Below the pieces are notes generated by a model. The model was not told where the DNA came from. It did no database searches and was given only the letters and a program-made list of their open reading frames with translations. Shown piece by piece: positions 57,758 to 64,000 of a DNA stretch of 64,000 bases. The position numbers were made by a program, and so were the translations under genes. The stretch's first letter is position 1. Every line of letters starts with the position of its first letter. The stretch lies in contig JAUIRK010000337.1 in NCBI GenBank assembly GCA_030549495.1, forward strand, positions 124,001 to 188,000. Reading direction: 5' to 3'. Origin of the DNA: Nectonema munidae (lineage: Eukaryota; Nematomorpha; Nectonematoida; Nectonematidae).

Positions 57758-58503
57758 GTGAGAGTTTACAATTGTTTATCAAAGCCCTGAATTAGTTATG
57801 AATAGGTTCCTTCACAGTGTGAAATACTGAAAAATAGGAGATTTTTAGGAATATTTAAAATAAACTTTGATGTACAAAAAAATATATCTTTCGGTAACAA
57901 CAAAGAACTTCTTCCCAAAAGTAAACAAATAAAAACTGGAAGTCAATTGAATTTTTGTCAGTTTTTTAATATCCAATCTCTTTTCACTTGCATACAGGGG
58001 TATTAGGTTTTAACGACCCTTGGTAAACCCAGGTGAACCCATCCTAAACTAAATATAATTCATCATCACCATAATCAAATCCAAAGAACTAACATCGTAT
58101 CACGGAGCACATGATTTTTTCATCAATGTCATATCATCATTCAAATACCACCACATCATTATCATAATACATCATAGGTATGATATAGTGAATAAACATT
58201 ATCATAATCGTTTTCGTCGATTCATCATCCTTCATCATCATCACATACACAGAGAACACATCATCATTTCAATGTTTCGTCATCTCATTTGCTTTATATA
58301 GTGAATAAGTGCATTTCATTGGATAGAAGTGATTGACGTTTCTTCTGTGCATGCGTCAAAAGCAATTAAAATATTCCCGCCTCTTCTTGTTAGTCAAACA
58401 CTCTTTCTACTTTACTCGTGTACTCCACCACCATTCGCATCATCACTGCCACTAGCCTTTAGTAATTTTACTTCTCTTCAATTTCGCACGCAATCTCGCC
58501 GTC
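57758..58503. other. Possible promoter region of candidate split gene
   Basis: A run of CATCAT-type simple sequence (58045-58290) precedes CTTTATATAGTGAATAAGTG at 58290-58309, the nearest TATA-like motif to the ATG at 58504. No other feature recognised. Confidence 0.3.
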
Positions 58504-58543
58504 ATGTTTAGCGAAGAAGCTGCCTTCAAAACTGGAAAGAAGT
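58504..58543 (+). CDS. Candidate first coding exon, unknown host gene
   Basis: ATG at 58504 opens MFSEEAAFKTGK and reaches AAGAA followed by GTAAGT (58539), a consensus splice donor. Local composition is less A+T rich than the surroundings. The exon would leave two bases of a codon. The next plausible exon in matching phase is at 62858. No homologue recognised, and such a short exon could be a chance match. Confidence 0.3.
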
Positions 58544-58544
58544 A

Positions 58545-59092
58545 AGTCCACCTAATTTTCTAAACATTTTCACACTTATTCATTTACTTTCAGTTTTTTT
58601 TTTTTAAAAACTTTAAACTTCCATTTTGAAGTTTATTTGAAGGTAAGGCTGTTTTTTGATTTAAATAAGTAAATTTCTCCTTTCTAAAATATTATGACAA
58701 CATATTTAAAAATTGGTCTCTATTCGGTTTGAATTTTAGGAACTACAATTCTGAAGACTGTCCTTTATTCCCTTAACCTCTCCGCTTAACGGCTGGATCT
58801 TGGAATTTATAGTAATGACATGTGAGATATAGGATTTTTAGTTCTATTTTGCCTTTTGCAATTTTGTTTTGTCATTTTACAAATTTATTTCTTCTTTTAA
58901 CATCTGTTTACTTGACATTCTCTCATCACTTTTACAAGTAACGTTTCAATCTCTATTTTTAGAAAAGCTAGCCAACTAACTGATTAACTAGCTAACGAAT
59001 AACTAAGCGACTAACCAGTGGCCTAGCCAGAATTTTTAAATAACTAAGCAAAAAATGAGGGTGGAACTCTTTTTGGCTCAGAGAATCCTGGG
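58545..59092. other. Possible intron start, A+T rich
   Basis: Contains a foldback-arm fragment (58834-58890) and the word CAGTGGCCTAGCCAGAA at 59016, a hAT-like terminus without visible partner. No gene. Confidence 0.35.
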
Positions 59093-59405
59093 TGGGTTAT
59101 CTCCCCCCCCCCCCACTCTAAAAATTTTTTTCCAACAAAATAATATTAAGAATTAATTAATAATTTTAAATATATATTGTATGTATAAAAACATTGTATG
59201 TTGTTATATATATATATATTCTATATATTCAATATCAATATATTTATAAATATATATTGTATGTATAAAATATGTATTGTATGTAATGAATATATATTGG
59301 ACTCCTGTTTAAACAAGTAATTTATTATTTTTACTCATCATTTAAATTCAAATAAAATTTTTTTTAAAATTTTTTAGAATGGGGGGGGGGGGGGGAGATA
59401 ACCCA
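59093..59405. repeat. Inverted repeat with long C and G runs
   Basis: GGGTTATCTCCCCC... with a 12-base C run then ACTCTAAAAATTTTTTT (59094-59132) is mirrored by AAAAATTTTTTAGAATGGG... with a 15-base G run then AGATAACCC (59367-59404). It looks like a MITE. The interior is (TA)n-rich microsatellite (59200-59280). Another ten-base G run sits at 59474-59485. Confidence 0.6.
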
Positions 59406-61065
59406 TAAGTACCGAATCCTGTGCCTCTACAAGGCTCGCTAACGAGAGAAGATAAGTGGTCCCTCCCGCGTGGGGGGGGGGGGGGTCTAAAAGGTCTCCT
59501 CCAGAAAATGTTTTGAAATGTTAAAACAAATTGTGCCTTTAATCTTGAATACAAATTTGCCATTATTGTGTACAGGGAAGCGAAACTTAATACTCTTCGG
59601 GCAAAAATTTGGTACACTCGTGGCTATTGATGTAGTGCCTGACTAGGCACCTGTTAAGTGACTAAATTTAATTATTTTTAAAAAGTCCATATTAATAAAA
59701 ATAAAGATAAATCCAAATCTTTCAAATTTCATTCATTCAATAAAAGAAAATTCCCTTTTTTTCTGATTTGTAAATCTTTTGATTACTTTTCGATATCACT
59801 GTAATTTCAGAATGTTTGATTAAATAGTTGTAGCTTTATAAACAAATTCAAGAGGGAGCTTTTCAAACACAATTTGGCCTCAAGAAAATTCGGCCTTGGG
59901 ACATCGACCTCTAATTCAATATTATTTTGAGGCAGATTTATTCAGAGGCCAAAGCCTGAATTGATATGTTCTCGCTTAAAAAGGGGTCTAAGTTAAATTA
60001 AGTTATGGTCATGAATTTTTAGAGGCTATAAATCATTACTAATACTGAGTATATAAGTTTGTTATTTGCATACGTGTGGCGCACAACCTTAAAATTTATG
60101 CCAAGGAGGGGGGAGGGGGAAGACTTCATTTTTATAATTTTTAAAATTTATTTTAAAAAAATTTGTATCCCAAACTCAACCGTAAAACAGTTCACTCCCC
60201 CAAAATTTTTAATCTAAATCCCATTTCTGGTAGTTTCGATTTATTTGTTATACTGTCCACATATTGATTTCTCTCTTGTTCAACTTCTCGAGTTCAAAGT
60301 TTATAATTATTTTATTAAGTAATCTTTATCAAATAAATTAATAAACAACATATTGTGCTCAATAGGCAGTTAATTCATTTTTGTGCTTTTCATTAACTTT
60401 ATCACAAACGAAATAAATTTTCACTCTTAAGGCACAGTGGATTAACGGCGAAGCAACAAATAAAAAGCGTCTTCTTTATGAAATAATTGTTTCGAAAGTG
60501 GAGGACAAATTTTTAAGAGAGTTCTGGATACGTGAATGCAATGAGTTACGTTGTGTAAATAAATGTGATCCACGTTTAAAAAATAATCAACAAACTCGTA
60601 TTTTTATATGGACATTTAATTTATAACCTCGAATTGGCTATTTACACAATCCTTTGAATGAAGGCAAATTCTAATCCTATTGCGCCTTGATAAATTGATC
60701 TATAATAATATTCAATGAAGAGTATATCGAATAATATAAGAGATTAATTATTTTCTTTTAACTAAAAGAGATAAATCGAAAACACCTGCATTTGATTTGA
60801 TATCGTAATAAGAAGGGATGGAGAGAAAACATTTAAAAATATTATAAGTAGGATGCAAATGTGCATCTTTTCAACGGGTTTAATATAATTTTCTGAAATG
60901 TATACCTTTTTATCAGGGCCGGCAAACACGTTTGAAATTTTTAAAACTAATTTATCAAGCTATTAATTTTTTTTAAATGTTTTTAAATATAAAGTTATTG
61001 TTATGATAGTTACACCATTGTGAAAATGAAAATAAAGAATCAAGACCTAAAACTCGACACCTAAC
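59406..61065. other. Intergenic or intronic A+T-rich stretch
   Basis: No gene, tandem array or terminal repeats recognised apart from purine-rich runs near 60105-60120. Confidence 0.4.
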
Positions 61066-61069
61066 TTAA

Positions 61070-61198
61070 CCCGTTAACGACCAGAATAATCAGACGGTAT
61101 CTAATGTAAAGCAGAAGATTTGTATTAAAGAGCATTGATAAAAGCAGACGATTTTATTTTTGTAAAGTCGACATATGTAGACTGTGGTCGATAACCGG
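61070..61198 (+). mobile_element. TTAA MITE copy e (best preserved)
   Basis: 129 bp, flanked by TTAA on both sides (61066-61069, 61199-61202). The ends are CCCGTTAACGACCA and TGGTCGATAACCGG. The inside contains TAATGTAAAGCAGAAGATTT and the palindrome GTCGACATATGTAGAC. It is too short to encode anything; TTAA targets suggest a piggyBac-class helper. Confidence 0.8.
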
Positions 61199-61202
61199 TT
61201 AA

Positions 61203-61883
61203 AAGTGGCGGCCCTATTTTTAATGCGGACCTGGGAGTATGCTAATTTTGCCACCGCTCAAAATTTCAAACAACACTCCAAAAAGCCCCAAAACTTACTA
61301 ATATACGTATTGTATAGAATGCTGCAAAGCATTATTACATTACTATTTAAGTCTAAAATATGTGACTAAATTTTTATTCATGATATATCAATACAAATAA
61401 ATTCTGTGCATGGGGTGAACGCCCCTGTTGGTACGTCACTACTAGAGCCCCTATTTTTTTTATATCATTCAATTGGTCCCACGAAAACTGGGAAATTAGC
61501 ATTGCTAATATTTTCAGTCTGAAAAGTGCTCAAAATTTCCATTTAGGGATAAGTGCGATGGAGAAAATTGACAGGCTGAAAATTGCCGTTGCTGTGAACC
61601 AACTTTCATATTTTTAAGTATTAGAATTTATAAAATGGTAACAGAATTCAAATTCAATAAGTTATCTCTTAGAGCATTGTAGATGTGCTGTCTAAAATTA
61701 AAATGAACTCCCTAAGACGTAATTCAAATAATAAAAAGTGTTGGGAATTTTTTTTTGTGGAAAGACTTTGCTTTGGGAGTTTTAGTATTTTGTCTGTAAA
61801 CGCTGATTTTATGAAATGCCAAAAGTGTAGTGAAGAGTAATATGAATGAATTCTCCAAGAAATAAAATGTCATCGCGTAATAT
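61203..61883. other. Spacer
   Basis: A+T-rich, no supported feature. Confidence 0.4.
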
Positions 61884-62366
61884 TAGGGATTGCCCCCTAA
61901 AGCTTTTTTTCCCTCCCCGGGGATTCCCCGGGAAAAAATATATATTTTTTTATCAAGAAGAAAACTAAAATTTTGAAATGATTTATTCAAACTTCTTCAA
62001 ATAATAAAATTTTAAAAACAATAATCGTAGACGTAGAAATAGTTTTTGTTTACAATTTGAAACATGGTGAATTATAGATAATACATATAGCTTTGAAATA
62101 CACATAATAATACATAAATACCACCACCACATATGAATTGTTTGCAAGTTGAATCATGAATTATAAATAATACATATAGCTTTGAAATGCACATAATACA
62201 ATAAATATCACCACGATCATATAATGTAAAAATATGATTATAACTGTGAATTTAATCTTGTATTTTTTCCCCAGGGAAAAAAAGATTTTTCCCAAGGAGC
62301 GGGGAGGCTTTTTTTTCGTTTTTTCCCAGGGGAGACGGGGACGGGGTCCCCGGGGTGCAATCTCTA
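61884..62366. mobile_element. hAT-type MITE with CCCCGGG-rich ends
   Basis: The left end TAGGGATTGCCCCCTAAAGC then CCCCGGGGATTCCCCGGG, and the right end, read inward, TAGAGATTGCACCCCGGGGA CCCCGTCCCCG, share TAGnGATTGC. Flanks GTAATAT and GTAATAA suggest a decayed duplication. The middle holds two copies of a ~90-bp unit (GAATTATAGATAATACATAT, at 62069 and 62158). A related G+C-rich fragment lies at 62511-62561. Confidence 0.6.
62069..62245 (+). repeat. Two ~90-bp direct repeats
   Basis: ACATATAGCTTTGAAATACA and a following CACCAC block recur with a period of about 89-90 bp. The repeat lies inside the MITE at 61884-62366. Confidence 0.7.
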
Positions 62367-62857
62367 GTAATAAGTAAATCAATAGAAAAAGAATAATGTA
62401 TGTCTTGACGAGAAGGATTAAACCTGATTGATGTTTATAGAAGAGAGAGCAAAATACTCATCAAGACTGTATTCCAATAGCTTCTTTTGAATATACTCGT
62501 AGAAGGTTCCGCCAGGGACCCCGAAATTCCCCGTTTTTTGAGGGGAGAGATCCCCGTTTTCCATTATCGAGGAAGAAATAATTCATGGAATTCACACTAA
62601 TAGTTAAAATACAAAACATACAGATTTAAACGAAGTGGTAGTCTGTAGCTCTACAATCGTTTAACGACTATTGGACAATTTGACGTCTGAAAAATTATGT
62701 TTAACGGATAGCGAGACGATTCTCTACTGTGAGGTGGCCAACTCAGCAAGTGTGGGTGAGGTGGAATATTTATTCCAATAGGATAAAACAATATTGATTT
62801 ATAAAAATTTTATTTAATCACTTACATACATATAATATCGGATTATTTTTATTCTAG

Positions 62858-63066
62858 AATGTTTAGTTGTAAAAACGCTCACACAGATATCTTTGGAACT
62901 CAAATCTCAACAGAAGAATGCCTACAACTTACGATTCCTGAAACATATGAAAATCATGTACGCTTTGCTTATATGAATTATATTTCAAAATTTAACTTGC
63001 AGACAGTATTTTATAAATATTTTGGAAGAACATTTCTTTCAAAAAATGAGTGTTATTTTTTCTTGA
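62858..63066 (+). CDS. Candidate internal exon, unknown host gene
   Basis: The acceptor TTTTTATTCTAG ends at 62857 and a donor AG/GTACCT follows 63066. In the phase set by the exon at 58504 (two bases carried over) it reads K then MFSCKNAHTDIFGTQISTEE, CLQLTIPETYENHVRFAYMN and continues without a stop to FFLR. The composition is protein-like and unlike the transposons around it. No family recognised. Alternatively ATG 62859 starts a separate gene. Confidence 0.35.
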
Positions 63067-63179
63067 GGTACCTATTTCCTTTACTAGTATAAAATATATT
63101 GTGGCAGATTGATTAGATACTGTGTTTCGATTACTCAAGATCTTGGGTTCGATTCTTCATCAGCTTATTTTCTTCATAG

Positions 63180-63414
63180 TTCGATACAAGAGGCGCAAGT
63201 GTGCCTTTTCAATGAAAACACCTGTGGTACCTTTACCTTTATTTTATTTGCCTATCTTACCAAACCTCACTATTTTATCCTCATTTTCCTCAGTCAATAT
63301 TTGAAGATTTCTTTCCATGTTTTAGCTAGACTAATTACATGGAGGTTTGAACAAACGCTGAAATGGGAGGTATTCGAGATTCAAATCAATCTTTTTGACT
63401 TTTTTAGATTGTAG
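63180..63414 (+). CDS. Candidate terminal exon, unknown host gene
   Basis: After TATTTTCTTCATAG (ending 63179) the phase left by the preceding exon stays open: SIQEAQVCLFNENTCGTFTF then a hydrophobic stretch ILFAYLTKPHYFILIFLSQY and a stop at 63412-63414. A membrane-spanning segment is possible. Support is only phase compatibility and the acceptor-like site. Confidence 0.25.
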
Positions 63415-63539
63415 AACAAATTTAATGGAATAATGCTTATTTTGCGTACAAGCAGTACTTGCACAGCTATATGTTTTTATAATTTTTTCTTAAGTTAAGA
63501 CACTTTGAACAAGTTGAAAATTTTCAAGGGGAGGGGGGG

Positions 63540-63608
63540 GGGCAAAATAAAACTGGGGAGGGGGGGGGGGGAACTTGCCCCAAAAATATATAGATATCGC
63601 GGGCTCTG
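63540..63608 (+). mobile_element. Solo right end of the CAGAGCCCGCG hAT family
   Basis: Read inward from 63608: CAGAGCCCGCGATATC, A+T, then TTTTTGGGGCAAGTT and long C runs. This matches the right end of the element at 27016-27603 (CAGAGCCCGCGCTAACC ... TTTTTTGGGGGCTCAA). The left part is not recognised. Confidence 0.5.
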
Positions 63609-64000
63609 CGTACAAGATATATTGCAACAATACTTGAATTCATAAGTTTCCTTGTTTTCGTCATCACTAAACGAACACCCATATTGAAGTATAATTATGT
63701 ATAATGAATTTTAGCTAAAGGTAATTCGTTAGTTAGAGTGAGTTATATAGTGGGTTAATTAATTAGCTAATTTAAGTAAACCAGTAGTCAAAATTATCGC
63801 GAATCAAATATGCTATAAATTAAATTTTGTACGCGTCAAAGAACACGAGCCATGACCATGTATCCACTTTTTGCAATATCACCTACTCAAAACACCGAAA
63901 TGTATGTCAGCATATTATTTTCATCAGTTTTCTATTTTTCCCATATTTAGAAACATTTTGCTATATAATTTTCCTTAATCCAAAATACTTTTAAATTTTT
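63609..64000. other. A+T-rich window end
   Basis: No supported feature. Confidence 0.4.

Noticed and set aside
59348-59617. Pro-rich 89-codon minus-strand frame
   Set aside because: The proline runs are simply long G/C homopolymers of an inverted repeat.
63088-63165. Second tRNA-derived SINE
   Set aside because: GGTTCGATTC at 63149 matches a B box, but no A box or T-arm pairing is convincing and no repeat partner is seen.

Overview
The window looks like nuclear DNA from an invertebrate animal, most likely an arthropod. It is strongly A+T rich. It holds one clear host gene with a eukaryotic start context, a splice acceptor in the 5' leader and an AATAAA signal, sitting among layers of animal-type transposable elements (piggyBac, hAT, Tc1/mariner-like, CR1/Jockey-type and RNase-H-bearing LINEs, MITEs, a tRNA-derived SINE). 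A parasitic copepod would fit the composition and element mix, but nothing here proves it.

Host genes. A 621-codon open frame at 17052-18917 (+) is an orthologue of the nuclear SR-related protein PNISR, recognised by its LPAWIREGLEKME signature, a following helical segment and a Ser/Arg/Lys/His-rich tail. A weaker candidate split gene begins at 58504, with possible exons near 62858-63066 and 63180-63414. Everything else that looks coding belongs to mobile elements.

Layout. 36-3121 is a 3.1-kb transposase-less element with piggyBac-type ends. 3320-13015 is a stack: two minus-strand copies of an RNase-H LINE, the second split by a hAT element (8-bp duplication GTTGATAG) that is itself split by a plus-strand LINE. 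14100-14960 is a mariner-type relic. 17026-19048 is the PNISR region. 19340-24290 is a LINE split by a second, inverted 3.5-kb copy of the first element (target TTAA). 24870-27603 holds two hAT relics and 28165-29400 an internally deleted piggyBac. 32033-35033 is the best-preserved DNA transposon, a piggyBac with an intron-containing transposase gene, inserted in a TTAA MITE. 36144-36340 is a SINE. 38241-38620 is a MITE cluster. 41390-44578 is a hAT with a perfect 8-bp duplication and probably a second hAT inside. 46110-48365 holds a hAT MITE and a hAT gene. About 48675-48800 is a short LTR-retrotransposon fossil. 52339-55678 contains two foldback elements. 56883-63608 carries several small hAT-type and hairpin MITEs.

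The most unusual feature is the pair of large inverted elements (36-3121 and 19573-23113). They have ends like piggyBac but no transposase. Inside are two kinds of roughly 150-bp tandem arrays whose copy numbers differ in opposite directions between the copies, and each end carries a poly-G/poly-C hairpin block. One copy is flanked by TTAG rather than TTAA on both sides. The pair brackets the PNISR gene.
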